A stretch of DNA of 64,000 nucleotides from Rhodomicrobium sp. (GTDB taxonomy: Bacteria > Pseudomonadota > Alphaproteobacteria > Rhizobiales > HXMU1428-3). A model generated the notes under the pieces. The model made no database searches. It worked only from the letters and a program-made list of their open reading frames with translations, and was not told where the DNA came from. A program made the translations under genes and the position numbers. Below, one piece after another: positions 8,613 to 17,618 of this stretch. Each line of letters opens with the position of its first letter. Within the stretch, counting starts at the first letter, position 1. The DNA lies in NCBI GenBank assembly GCA_021604665.1, contig BQJK01000002.1, positions 62,001 to 126,000 of the forward strand. Direction: 5' to 3'.

Positions 8613-11600
8613 ATGAACGGTATCCTCTCTTCTATTTTAGGGCGCCCCAAAACGGTGCTGACCATGATGATCGTCATGGTGCTTGCTGGCATCTCGACCT
8701 ATATCACCATTCCGAAAGAGGCCGACCCTGATATTGACGTGCCGATTTTTGCCGCCACCATTACGTTGCAGGGCATTTCACCTGAAGATTCAGAGCGCTT
8801 ATTGATCAAGCCGATGGAAGCTGAACTACGGGGGCTTGATGGGCTGAAAGAACTGACAGCGATTGCCGGGCAGGGCTATGCCAGCTTGATTGGTGAGTTC
8901 CAGATTGATGTGGACCTTGCCAAAGCCGGGGCGGATTTTAGGGAGAAAGTAGACAAAGCCAAGGCGGAACTGCCGGAGACGGCGGATGAGCCGGTTGTTG
9001 ATGAGTTTAACTTCAGCCTGTTTCCGACCATCCTTGTCTCCCTCTCTGGTGATTTGCCAGAGCGCACGTTGCTTCGCATGGCGAAGCGGCTACAAGATGA
9101 GATTGAGGCTTTGCCCACTGTGCTGGAGGCTAACCTAACAGGCCACCGGGAAGAGCTTTTAGAGGTGCTGATTGACCCAACGAAGCTTGAATCTTACCAG
9201 ATTGACCCCGCAGTTCTTGGCCGAAAGCTTATTAATAACAACCAGTTAATAACGGCGGGCGCGCTTGATAGAGGGGCTGGGCGTTTTAACGTGAAGGTGC
9301 CGGGCCTCATCAGGCGGCGGGAAGATGTTTTTAATATATCGCTGAAAAAGGGAGATACGGGAGATGTGACGCTGCAAGATGTGGCGACCATTCGGCGTAC
9401 TTTTAAAGATGCGACCAGCTTCAGCCGCTTTAATGGCAAGCCGGCACTTGTGCTATCGATCATTAAGCGCAAAGGCACAAATATTATCGAGAATAATGCT
9501 GAGGTGCGCAAAGCGGTTGCCAGCTTCACCAAAGACTGGCCAGATAATGTGCGCATTGATTTTGCGCTTGATCAGTCGAAATTTATCAATGAAGTGCTGG
9601 GATCGCTGCAATCAGCAATTATTACCGCGATCCTTTTGGTGATGATTGTTGTGGTGGCAACGCTTGGATTTCGCTCTGCGCTGATGGTTGGGCTGGCTAT
9701 CCCGACGTCCTTCATGATTGGTTTTTTGCTCATTGGGGTAATGGGCATGACCGTTAATATGATGCTGATGTTTGGCATGGTGCTGACGGTTGGTATTTTG
9801 GTTGATGGGGCGATTGTTGTTGTTGAATATGCTGACCGGAAAATGGCTGAAGGTCTTAAGCGCAAAGAGGCTTATATTTTAGCGGCGCAGCGTATGTTCT
9901 GGCCGGTGACCTCCTCAACGGCGACCACCTTAGCCGCGTTTTTACCACTGCTGTTCTGGCCTGGTGTCTCTGGTAAGTTTATGAGCTATCTGCCACTCAC
10001 TGTTATATTTGTGCTGACGGCCTCTTTGATCACCGCGATGATTTTTCTGCCCGTGCTTGGCTCTGTTTTTGGCGCCCGTAGCGGCGATGAAGCCAGCAGC
10101 GCCTTAGCGCAAAAGCTCTCTGGCAGTGCCCCGATGGATTATAAAGAGGTGCCGGGGTTCTCTGGCATGTATGTACGATTTATTGAGCGGCTTATCTATC
10201 ACCCTTTCAAGGTCATCATTGCCTCACTTGCTGTGATGGTTGCGGTTTTTATGGCCTATGGAAAATTGCAAAATGGCGTTGAGTTTTTTGTTGAAACTGA
10301 ACCTGAGCAAGCGCTCATCTTCATCTCTGCCAGGGGCAACCTTTCCGCTCAAGAAGAGCTGGTTTTGGTCAAAGAAGTTGAGAATGTGGTGCTTGGAGTT
10401 TCAGGGCTTTCTTCTGTATTTACCAAAACCGGCGGCGCGGGTAGCGGGCCGGAGCTTGGCTCTGGCGTCACCGATGCGCCGATTGATCAGATTGGGTTGA
10501 TCACCGTTGAATTAAAAGACTTTGCCCTTAGACGGCCCGGCAAACAAATTTTACAGGAATTGCGAGAGCGGACAGCCAATATCGCCGGGATTAAGGTTGA
10601 GGTGCGCAAACGTGAAGATGGGCCGCCAACCGGCAAGGCTGTGAAGCTTGAGGTTTATGGCCGCGACCGCAACGTTGTGCATGATGTGGTGGGCCGCATT
10701 AACCAATATATGACCGAAGAGATGACTGGCATGCGGGATGTGGAAGACACGCGCCCGCTGCCTGGTATTGAATGGATATTGGATGTTGACCGCAAAGAAG
10801 CCGGGCGCTTTGGCACAGATGTGGCCTCGGTTGGCGGGCTGATCCAGCTTGTCACCAACGGCTTTTTGATCGCCAAGTATCGCCCAGATGACGCGGAAGA
10901 TGAAGTTGACATCAGAGCGCGGTTTCCAGTGAATGACCGCACGCTTGATGGGTTGGATACGCTGCGCCTTCGGACCAGCAGCGGGCTTGTGCCGATTGTT
11001 AATTTTGTCACCCGCTCGCCGGCGCCGCGGGTTAACAACATCACCCGCAAGGATGGTAATTTTGTTGTGACCATTAAGGGGGCTGTTGAAGAAGGCGTGC
11101 TTGGTAATGATAAGGTGCAGGAACTGGCAGGCTGGCTAAAAATTACAGACTGGCCTGATGGCGTGCGCTTTCGGTTTCGCGGGGCGGATGAAGAGCAGAA
11201 GGAAGCCGGTGAGTTTTTGGGCAAGGCGATGCTAGGCGCGCTATTTTTGATGTTCATTATTCTGGTGACGCAGTTCAATAGTTTTTACCAAACAATGCTA
11301 ACGCTATCGACCGTGGTGATGTCGCTTATCGGGGTGCTGCTTGGTATGATTGTGACCGGTCAGACCTTTTCTATCATCATGACCGGCACGGGGATTGTGG
11401 CGTTGGCCGGGATTGTTGTGAATAACTCAATCGTGCTGATTGATACATTTAACCGGCTAAAGGGACTTGGCATTAACGCGATAGATGCGGCGCTGCGGGC
11501 CTCTGCTCAGCGGTTGCGCCCGGTGCTTTTGACAACCATCACGACGATTTGCGGCCTCTTACCTATGGCGCTGCAGATAAATCTCGATTTCTTTGACCAT

Positions 11601-11837
11601 TCTATTCAGCTTGGCTCTATCACCTCGATCTGGTGGGTGCAGCTTTCAACGGCGATTATATTCGGTCTGGGGTTTGCGACGGTGATTACCCTGATTATTA
11701 CGCCAGTGATGCTGGCGCTACCTTTGGTGTTTCAAAACCGGATATGGCCACCACTGCGCGCGAAACTTGCGTTGTTCGGCGGGCGAGCAGGTGGGCAAAT
11801 ACGAGAGCGTTATGAAGGGATTTCAGGCAAGGGGTAG
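8613..11837 (+). CDS. Efflux RND transporter permease
   Basis: This 1074-residue inner-membrane pump has the RND plan of 12 transmembrane helices and two large periplasmic loops. Near the N-terminus is TIPKEADPDIDVP. Helix 4 carries GILVDGAIVVVEYADR, keeping one acidic residue where AcrB has two. Helix 10 has GIVVNNSIVLIDTFNR, with Asn where AcrB has its proton-relay Lys. That pattern resembles other RND subfamilies more than the AcrB drug pumps. A GGCGG ribosome site precedes the ATG after a 92-bp gap from the adaptor gene. The operon ends at the hairpin at 11875. Substrate cannot be assigned. Confidence 0.95.
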   Translation: MNGILSSILGRPKTVLTMMIVMVLAGISTYITIPKEADPDIDVPIFAATITLQGISPEDSERLLIKPMEAELRGLDGLKELTAIAGQGYASLIGEFQIDVDLAKAGADFREKVDKAKAELPETADEPVVDEFNFSLFPTILVSLSGDLPERTLLRMAKRLQDEIEALPTVLEANLTGHREELLEVLIDPTKLESYQIDPAVLGRKLINNNQLITAGALDRGAGRFNVKVPGLIRRREDVFNISLKKGDTGDVTLQDVATIRRTFKDATSFSRFNGKPALVLSIIKRKGTNIIENNAEVRKAVASFTKDWPDNVRIDFALDQSKFINEVLGSLQSAIITAILLVMIVVVATLGFRSALMVGLAIPTSFMIGFLLIGVMGMTVNMMLMFGMVLTVGILVDGAIVVVEYADRKMAEGLKRKEAYILAAQRMFWPVTSSTATTLAAFLPLLFWPGVSGKFMSYLPLTVIFVLTASLITAMIFLPVLGSVFGARSGDEASSALAQKLSGSAPMDYKEVPGFSGMYVRFIERLIYHPFKVIIASLAVMVAVFMAYGKLQNGVEFFVETEPEQALIFISARGNLSAQEELVLVKEVENVVLGVSGLSSVFTKTGGAGSGPELGSGVTDAPIDQIGLITVELKDFALRRPGKQILQELRERTANIAGIKVEVRKREDGPPTGKAVKLEVYGRDRNVVHDVVGRINQYMTEEMTGMRDVEDTRPLPGIEWILDVDRKEAGRFGTDVASVGGLIQLVTNGFLIAKYRPDDAEDEVDIRARFPVNDRTLDGLDTLRLRTSSGLVPIVNFVTRSPAPRVNNITRKDGNFVVTIKGAVEEGVLGNDKVQELAGWLKITDWPDGVRFRFRGADEEQKEAGEFLGKAMLGALFLMFIILVTQFNSFYQTMLTLSTVVMSLIGVLLGMIVTGQTFSIIMTGTGIVALAGIVVNNSIVLIDTFNRLKGLGINAIDAALRASAQRLRPVLLTTITTICGLLPMALQINLDFFDHSIQLGSITSIWWVQLSTAIIFGLGFATVITLIITPVMLALPLVFQNRIWPPLRAKLALFGGRAGGQIRERYEGISGKG

Positions 11838-11874
11838 GCCTGTTGATTATCTTGCGGGTTGCTGTCGCATAATA

Positions 11875-11908
11875 AAAAACCGGGGCCATTAACCCCGGTT
11901 TTTGTTTG
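11875..11908. terminator. Bidirectional terminator
   Basis: AAAAACCGGGG (11875-11885) pairs perfectly with CCCCGGTTTTT (11893-11903) around a 7-nt loop. T-rich sequence follows on the plus strand and A-rich sequence precedes it. It lies between the convergent RND permease and the PQQ-associated binding protein. Confidence 0.9.
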
Positions 11909-11944
11909 TCTGAAGCTCACAAGCTGAGGGTATTTAAGCCATTG

Positions 11945-13009
11945 CTAGTCAAGGAAATCCTTATAATAGCTCAAGCCAAATTTATTGAAGATCTTTTTCA
12001 GCTCTCCGCTTTCCCGAAGGGCGAGGATTATGTCCCCCAGCTTATAGCCAAGTGCCCGGTTTTGGTGGCTAATTGCCATACCAATATCCCAGCGCGGTAT
12101 TGTCATGCCGGGGAAAGGCGGGCTGGAGACAGTGAACTTCCGATTGGTAGCAGCGGCGGCCGCTTCAACCTGACCGCGCGGCCCCATCAGGCCAGCAACT
12201 TCCTGTTTCTTCAAGCCATCCATAGCAGAGCTGAAGTCGCGGTAGCGAACAACCTGGCTGCGAATACGCCCCCCTAATGTTGAGGGGGAGGAGAGATAGA
12301 AATCGCTTAATGTATCCAGCTCAACACCGATTTTGCTAGAGAGGAAGGGTGCTAATGTTTCAGCATTGCCAACCACTTTGGGGTCCAGGATAAGTGACAT
12401 GCGCTCGGTGTAATATCTGCCGAAAATCACCACCAGAGTGTTCCGTTTGCGCAGCTCATTATCAACGGGGACGTGCATCATCACATCTGCGACACCGCCG
12501 CCGACATAATGGCCTTTCCAGACATTATTCCTGAGGTCATCATCCACTGATTCATCGCCATCACGGATGAAGAAACGAGGGGTGACCCCTAATGCTTCAG
12601 CCATCTTGATGCCGATCTCGACATCCACCCCAACCAGTTGTTTTTTATCGTTAAAGTAAGAATATGGCGGGAAGTTATCATAGACAAATATGCTGAGATA
12701 TTTGCTGGCGATTATATCTTCCAAGGGCCGAGGCAGTGGGTGGCCAGCGCCGGGCTTTCCGACAAGTTTTGGCAATTTTTGTGCACTTGCAATTGCGTCT
12801 TCTTCGCTTAATTCAGCGACTGGTTTGGCGTCAGTTTTTGCGGCTGCTTCTACCGTTTCTATTGCTCCATTTTCTTCGGCGGCAATAGCGCTGACTGTGG
12901 TTAAAGTTGAAGGGCTGCCAACTAGCAAGGCCAGGGCAAAAAAAATGGCAAGCAGGCGTGAGCCCACTTGCCAATCGATTTTATTTATCAAAGCTTTACT
13001 CGTCATCAT
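11945..13009 (-). CDS. Quinoprotein dehydrogenase-associated periplasmic substrate-binding protein (XoxJ/MoxJ-like)
   Basis: This is a solute-binding protein of family 3 that accompanies PQQ alcohol dehydrogenases. The MoxJ/XoxJ relatives are thought to help dehydrogenase maturation rather than transport. It has a signal peptide (hydrophobic stretch LLAIFFALALLVGSPS), an Ala/Glu-rich linker, then the domain from LSIFVYDNFPPYSYFNDK through GVDVEIGIKMAEALGV to the tail LRESGELKKIFNKFGLSYY. I place the start at the ATG pair at 13009/13006, overlapping pedF by 11-14 bp. The open frame extends to 13039, which would add ten charged residues before the signal sequence. It forms an operon with pedF. 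Confidence 0.85.
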   Translation of the reverse strand: MMTSKALINKIDWQVGSRLLAIFFALALLVGSPSTLTTVSAIAAEENGAIETVEAAAKTDAKPVAELSEEDAIASAQKLPKLVGKPGAGHPLPRPLEDIIASKYLSIFVYDNFPPYSYFNDKKQLVGVDVEIGIKMAEALGVTPRFFIRDGDESVDDDLRNNVWKGHYVGGGVADVMMHVPVDNELRKRNTLVVIFGRYYTERMSLILDPKVVGNAETLAPFLSSKIGVELDTLSDFYLSSPSTLGGRIRSQVVRYRDFSSAMDGLKKQEVAGLMGPRGQVEAAAAATNRKFTVSSPPFPGMTIPRWDIGMAISHQNRALGYKLGDIILALRESGELKKIFNKFGLSYYKDFLD

Positions 13010-13535
13010 CCGATAATTCGATTTTCTTGACCATTTCAAAATCTAATGTCTGGCAGTTGCCGCCTGTGCCTTTGACCGCTGCTTTATCATCATCATCCGG
13101 GCGGATGTTGGTATAAGCGCGAATTGACCACATGGCTTCTTGAGGCATTAGACCTTCAAATTTAGGCATTTTGGTAACGCCGTTTTGATGGTAGCCATTC
13201 CGAATGCGGTCAATGAACCAGCTATCTCCGTCTGCGTCTTCTTCAAGCACACGAAGGTCTGGTGCCAGACCGCCGGAGACAGCACCGAGACCATGACAAC
13301 GCGCGCAGTTTGAATTGTAGGCTGAGCAGCCAATTTCAATCGCACGTTCCATTTGGTCGGGAGCTTTTTCAAAAGTATAGGGATTTTCTTCAAGCCATTC
13401 TTCACCCAGTGGTTTCAACCCGGTTGTGTCAACAGCTTGTGGTGTCACGTCACCATGGCCAAAACTAACTGGCGCTAAAGCCATTATGGAAAACAGTAAC
13501 ACCGAGGCGGCGATACCGATCTTAGCTATATTCAT
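12996..13535 (-). CDS. pedF: Cytochrome c-550, PedF type
   Basis: This small periplasmic cytochrome accepts electrons from PQQ alcohol dehydrogenases of the PedE/ExaA type. The 179-residue product has a signal peptide (first ~26 residues, cleaved near SFGHG). The family opening GDVTPQAVDTTGLKPLGEEW follows, with one haem site CARCH at residues 77-81. A candidate axial Met lies in VTKMPKFEGLM. An acidic tail closes it. It is the first gene of a minus-strand pair with the binding protein and faces the ABC cluster across 700 bp. The expected dehydrogenase gene is not in the window. Confidence 0.92.
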   Translation of the reverse strand: MNIAKIGIAASVLLFSIMALAPVSFGHGDVTPQAVDTTGLKPLGEEWLEENPYTFEKAPDQMERAIEIGCSAYNSNCARCHGLGAVSGGLAPDLRVLEEDADGDSWFIDRIRNGYHQNGVTKMPKFEGLMPQEAMWSIRAYTNIRPDDDDKAAVKGTGGNCQTLDFEMVKKIELSDDDE

Positions 13536-14235
13536 GCTTCGTTTCTCCCTTTAAGAGTATTTATGTGTGCCCGCAGATCTGCATTGCAACATAGTCAATG
13601 CTTATTGGCATCAACATTGTGCTTTAGTGCTTTTTTCAGGCCCTGATTAACAAGTATATGATTAAATTTAGGACTATTTATCAAGAAGCTAAGTTAATTA
13701 AGGGCCGTGTGCAGAGAGTCTGGCTGTTCGGTAACCCAATACGGGGGGTGCGCTTGCTCTTTCACTTTGTGATTTTATACCAGCTAATTGTAATAGACTA
13801 AAGAATGATAGAGGCATATTAATGCCGGTAACGCTAAAATCAACAACCCTGTATTTCTTGCAAGCGCATTGAAAACATTATCATTATCTCGGCACAACTC
13901 TCAGTACTTTCTCAAGTCTTACTGATAATTTGCTAATGAATTTCTCAACCTTTTGGGCTGAGGCATGACAGCGGTATTATTGGCGCTCTATTGGTTTGGA
14001 GGGCTATTTAAGTATGGGATGTCATGACTAATGAGATATGTCACCTTTGGCTCTCGGCACAGTGAATATTGCTCAGCATTTATCTTATAAGCCGAATGAG
14101 CTTTAGAGGTTGGGAGTGTATGTGGCAGTTTGATTATGTCACATACAATCATGAAGTCTGGTAATCATCAGAGCTGGTCTTCATGAGAGTTGGCAAGTAG
14201 GCCTACCCTATTAAACTCGGATTTTAGTTAAAAGG
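13536..14235. promoter_or_regulatory. Divergent control region of the PQQ-associated locus
   Basis: These 700 bases hold no plausible gene and must carry the promoters for pedF leftward and the ABC cluster rightward. The clearest element is a perfect dyad, TGTATGTG (14117-14124) with CACATACA (14140-14147), 88 bp upstream of the rightward ATG. In pseudomonads this gene set is controlled by LuxR-type two-component regulators. None is encoded here, so a trans-acting regulator is inferred. Confidence 0.5.
14117..14147. promoter_or_regulatory. Perfect 8-bp inverted repeat, candidate operator
   Basis: TGTATGTG and CACATACA are exact reverse complements separated by 15 bases, between the divergent PQQ operons. 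The arms end 88 bp before the start of the plus-strand binding-protein gene. The spacing suits a dimeric regulator. Function is inferred. Confidence 0.45.
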
Positions 14236-15453
14236 ATGAATAACTCGATGCCTCAAATGATCCGCACCCTGTCTTCTATTCTCAGTCTGCTGATTTTTTT
14301 AATCCTGCTTTTCTCGGTTTCTATTCCAAGCGCTATAGCTAAAGAGCTGAAAGTTCCCTTTCTTTATATCGAATTCAGAGCAGAGCGCCCGGCCACTCTC
14401 TCCAATCTTGTTGCGCCGCCTGAAGATGATGGTGTGCAGGGGGCTCGATTAGGTGTGGTTGACAACAACACCACTGGTAGATTTCTCAAGCATGAATATA
14501 CAGTGGATGAAGTGATCGTTGAAGAAGGCGAAGATTTTAAAGCCAAGCTTGATGAGGCGCTGGATAAATACAACCATCCTTTTATTGCCGCTAACCTGTC
14601 GGCTGACAAATTGCTGATGCTTACTGACCACCCGAAAGCGAAAGATCGCCTGATATTTAATGCTGGCTCTAAAAATACAGCGCTGCGGGTCTCGAATTGC
14701 AGTCCGAATATGCTGCACACCATGGTAAGCCGCAGGATGCTAACGGATGGGCTAGCGCAGTTTCTGGTAAAAAAACGCTGGACCAAGATGTTTCTTATTG
14801 AGGGCAACCAACCAGCGGACAAGAAATTTGCTGATGCTATGCGGGCTTCAGCTAAAAAATTCCGCCTGAAAATTGTTGAAGATAAAAAATGGCCGGTTGG
14901 TGGTGACATTCGCAGAAATGCGGCAGCTGAAGTGCCTTCATTTACCCAGGGTGTTGATTATGACGTTGTTTTCATTGCCGATGAGGTAAAAGACTTTGGC
15001 CAATATGTAATCTATCACACTTGGTTACCGCGCCCTGTTGTGGGGAACCATGGTGTTGAACCTGTTATCTGGCACCGGGTGGTGGAGCAATGGGGTGCTG
15101 CCCAATTGCAGAGCCGTTTTAATAAGCTGGTCAAGCGGGATATGGGTGAACATGATTATGCGGTTTGGGCCGCAATGCGCACGGTTGCTGAAGGTGTGAC
15201 ACGGTTGCAGACAATTGATGTTCCCAAGCTTCGCGAATTTATTCTTGGTCCTAAAATTCGCCTTGCGATGTTTAAGGGGCGGTCAATGAATTACCGGTCA
15301 TGGTCTGGCCAAATGCGCCAGACAGTGCCGCTAATACATGAAGGGGGGGCGGTTGTTACTCTGTCACCACTTCCTGGTTTTCTTCATCCAAAAACTGAGC
15401 TTGATACAATTGGTATTGATGAAGGTGAAGCCCAGTGTCGTATTTCTCAATGA
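14236..15453 (+). CDS. ABC transporter substrate-binding protein, PQQ-dependent alcohol dehydrogenase system
   Basis: This is a periplasmic binding protein of the type I (Leu/amide-like) fold, specific to PQQ alcohol-oxidation loci. A signal peptide (ILSLLIFLILLFSVSIPSAIA) is followed by KVPFLYIEFRAERPATLSN. The typical opening GVQGARLGVVDNNTTGRFL comes next, with later motifs YDVVFIADEVKDFGQYVIYHTWLPRPVVGNHG split across the middle. It has 405 residues. It is the first gene of a plus-strand cluster with the YVTN propeller, ATPase and permease, which together resemble a complete ABC system. Its ligand is unknown. The family is recognised by association rather than by a tested reaction. Confidence 0.88.
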   Translation: MNNSMPQMIRTLSSILSLLIFLILLFSVSIPSAIAKELKVPFLYIEFRAERPATLSNLVAPPEDDGVQGARLGVVDNNTTGRFLKHEYTVDEVIVEEGEDFKAKLDEALDKYNHPFIAANLSADKLLMLTDHPKAKDRLIFNAGSKNTALRVSNCSPNMLHTMVSRRMLTDGLAQFLVKKRWTKMFLIEGNQPADKKFADAMRASAKKFRLKIVEDKKWPVGGDIRRNAAAEVPSFTQGVDYDVVFIADEVKDFGQYVIYHTWLPRPVVGNHGVEPVIWHRVVEQWGAAQLQSRFNKLVKRDMGEHDYAVWAAMRTVAEGVTRLQTIDVPKLREFILGPKIRLAMFKGRSMNYRSWSGQMRQTVPLIHEGGAVVTLSPLPGFLHPKTELDTIGIDEGEAQCRISQ

Positions 15454-15526
15454 TTTTACTCACCCAAGTCGATCATTGTTAAAGAGATTACTGGCATCTA
15501 GTCGAAGATTTAAGGGAGAAATATTT

Positions 15527-16498
15527 ATGCATTTGCTGAAGACCATGGCGGTTGTGGCCGCTTGCTGTATTGCGTCTCAGCCTGCGCTTGCAGATAAAGT
15601 TTACGTCACGAACGAAAAGGACGATACGGTCAGTGTGATTGACTCTAAGAGCCTTGAAGTCGTGAAGACCATTAAAGTGGGGGAGCGTCCACGAGGTATT
15701 ACTTTATCTAAAGATGGCAAACTGCTTTACATTTGTGCCTCTGATTCTGATACCGTGCAGGTGATGGAAGTCGCAACAGGCAAGATTATTCACAACCTGC
15801 CTTCAGGTCTAGATCCTGAGCAGTTTGCCCTGCATCCAAATGACAAGCTCCTTTTTATTGCGAATGAAGATGATGCGATCACCACGGTTGTGGACACAGA
15901 AAAGCGTGTTGTTGTCGCTCAAATAGATGTGGGCATTGAGCCTGAAGGCATGGCCGTTAGCCCAGATGGTAAGATTGCGATCACCACATCCGAGACCACA
16001 AACTTTGTGCACTGGATCAACACTGAAACGCTGGTGCTTGAGCATAACTCGCTTGTTGACCAGCGGCCGCGCCACGCCGAATTTACGGCCGATGGCAAGC
16101 AACTTTGGGTTTCAGCAGAAATTGGCGGCACCGTGAGCATCTTTAATGTGGCTGACCGCTCTGAAGTTAAGAAAATTTCGTTTGAAGTTTCCGGCATTTC
16201 CAAAGATCGCATCCAGCCTGTTGGTATTCGTTTTTCCAAAGATGGAAAACGTGCTTTCGTCGCGCTTGGCCCTGCTAACCGTGTGGCGGTTGTGAACACC
16301 GGGACCTTTGAAGTCGAGAAATATCTGCTTGTTGGTCGGCGGGTGTGGCACATGGCGATGAGCCCTGATGGTTCAAAAATGTACACCACCAATGGTGTTT
16401 CCAGTGATGTTTCTGTCGTCGATCTGAAAACATTAAAAGTGATCAAGTCGATCCCTGTTGGCCGCTACCCCTGGGGTGCTGTTGTGGTGCCAGATTAA
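15527..16498 (+). CDS. PQQ-dependent catabolism-associated beta-propeller protein (YVTN family)
   Basis: This secreted seven-bladed propeller has 323 residues, with a signal peptide ending near SQPALADK. YVTN-type repeats recur about every 42 residues (VYVTNEKDDTVSVID, then LYICASDSDTVQVME, LFIANEDDAITTVVD, and MYTTNGVSSDVSVVD last). I chose the ATG at 15527 because AAGGGAGAA lies just upstream and the signal peptide follows directly. The frame stays open to 15338, but that overlaps the preceding gene. It belongs to the PQQ/ABC locus. The biochemical role is not established; scaffolding or chaperoning of the quinoprotein system is a guess. Confidence 0.9.
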   Translation: MHLLKTMAVVAACCIASQPALADKVYVTNEKDDTVSVIDSKSLEVVKTIKVGERPRGITLSKDGKLLYICASDSDTVQVMEVATGKIIHNLPSGLDPEQFALHPNDKLLFIANEDDAITTVVDTEKRVVVAQIDVGIEPEGMAVSPDGKIAITTSETTNFVHWINTETLVLEHNSLVDQRPRHAEFTADGKQLWVSAEIGGTVSIFNVADRSEVKKISFEVSGISKDRIQPVGIRFSKDGKRAFVALGPANRVAVVNTGTFEVEKYLLVGRRVWHMAMSPDGSKMYTTNGVSSDVSVVDLKTLKVIKSIPVGRYPWGAVVVPD

Positions 16499-16559
16499 TG
16501 GTTATAGGCCCACCAGGATCTGATTGATTTTTGTGGGCCGCCTGAAATTAAAAGCATGA

Positions 16560-16688
16560 CGAACTGAATTTGAAGATGAATCGGTAGATGAAATCTTCTT
16601 CCCAATGATTGTACCGGGCAAATACACTCTGGCCGCAAAAGGTGTTGAGGAAAAAGGCACTGTTATCACTTTCACGGTGAAGAGATAA
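16560..16688 (+). pseudogene. Orphan C-terminal coding fragment, probable gene remnant
   Basis: An open frame closed by TGA at 16557 and TAA at 16686 encodes about 42 residues, including EIFFPMIVPGKYTLAAKG and a final TVITFTVKR. It has no usable start with a ribosome site. The alternating hydrophobic pattern and the PGKYT...G.V ending look like the last strands of a secreted beta-sandwich (cupredoxin-like) protein. Composition matches coding DNA. I read it as the 3' stub of a gene deleted between the YVTN and ATPase genes. The family assignment is tentative. Confidence 0.5.
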
Positions 16689-16761
16689 TCATCCGGTATA
16701 TTTATAGAAAATTAGCGCAAAGTGATTGGTACTCAATCACTTTGCAGCTACATTAGTGACC

Positions 16762-17613
16762 ATGAATATGGACCCAAACATAACGACTGATGCTGCCCCT
16801 TCGAAATCGAAGGTCACAAGTGCGGCAGAACCAGACCAAAATGATACTCACAACAAGTTTGATACAGCTGACACTGTGCCGGCTATTTCGGTTGAGAGTG
16901 TCTCCTATAATTATGGGCAGCGTAAAGCGCTGGATGATGTGAGCTTCAAGGTTTGGCCTGGCCGCTTCACCGCCCTACTCGGGGCTAATGGCGCTGGCAA
17001 ATCCACCCTACTTTCCCTAATCACCCGCTTGTTTGACACAGGCGTTGGACAGATAGTGATCGACGGGAAATCTTTCAAACAATATGGCGCGGCAGCGCTG
17101 GCCCCACTGGGTGTCGTCTTCCAGCAAACAACGCTGGATATGGACCTGACAGTGCGGCAAAATCTCAAATATTTTGCGCGGCTGCGCGGCATGACAGCTT
17201 CTAAATCAAAACAAAGGATTGAGGAAACTCTCACCTCGCTGGATATGTTTGAGCGGGTTGATGAGAAAGTGCGGGATCTGAATGGTGGCCATCGCCGGCG
17301 GGTTGAGATTGCGCGCGCCATGTTGCATGAACCGAAATTACTCTTACTGGATGAACCGACAGTTGGTCTCGATATACAAACACGGCGGATCATTGTGGAG
17401 CATATCCATAAACTCGCCTCGAATAGCGGCGTTGCTGTTTTATGGACAACACATCTAATGGATGAGATTCGCCAAGATGATGAGCTGATCGTGCTGGACA
17501 AGGGGCGTATTATTGAGGAAGGCCCGGTGAATGAAGTGCTTGCCCGCGCTGGCTCGCCGAGCATTGAAGACGCTTTTGAGGCTCTCATAATCGGCGAAAA
17601 GGAGCGTCTCTGA
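16762..17613 (+). CDS. ABC transporter ATP-binding protein, PQQ-associated
   Basis: This is the nucleotide-binding subunit partnering the downstream ABC-2 permease. After a ~35-residue polar leader, the domain shows Walker A GANGAGKST, the Q-loop in VVFQQTTLDMD, signature DLNGGHRRRVEIARAM, Walker B LLLLDEPTVGLD and switch His in TTHLMDE. The signature has NGGHR in place of SGGQ, as I recall for this PQQ-linked subfamily. I take the ATG at 16762 as start; a TTG at 16726 would add 12 residues. The gene ends 5 bp before the permease start, so the two are tightly coupled. Confidence 0.9.
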   Translation: MNMDPNITTDAAPSKSKVTSAAEPDQNDTHNKFDTADTVPAISVESVSYNYGQRKALDDVSFKVWPGRFTALLGANGAGKSTLLSLITRLFDTGVGQIVIDGKSFKQYGAAALAPLGVVFQQTTLDMDLTVRQNLKYFARLRGMTASKSKQRIEETLTSLDMFERVDEKVRDLNGGHRRRVEIARAMLHEPKLLLLDEPTVGLDIQTRRIIVEHIHKLASNSGVAVLWTTHLMDEIRQDDELIVLDKGRIIEEGPVNEVLARAGSPSIEDAFEALIIGEKERL

Positions 17614-17618
17614 CCGTT

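Noticed and set aside
8613..11837. RND pump seen as unusual for lacking the AcrB Asp-Asp and Lys relay
   Set aside because: Other RND subfamilies keep a single Asp and lack that Lys, so this is family variation rather than an anomaly.
15338..15526. Upstream extension of the YVTN propeller frame
   Set aside because: It lies mostly over the preceding binding-protein gene. The real start has a good ribosome site and a signal peptide.
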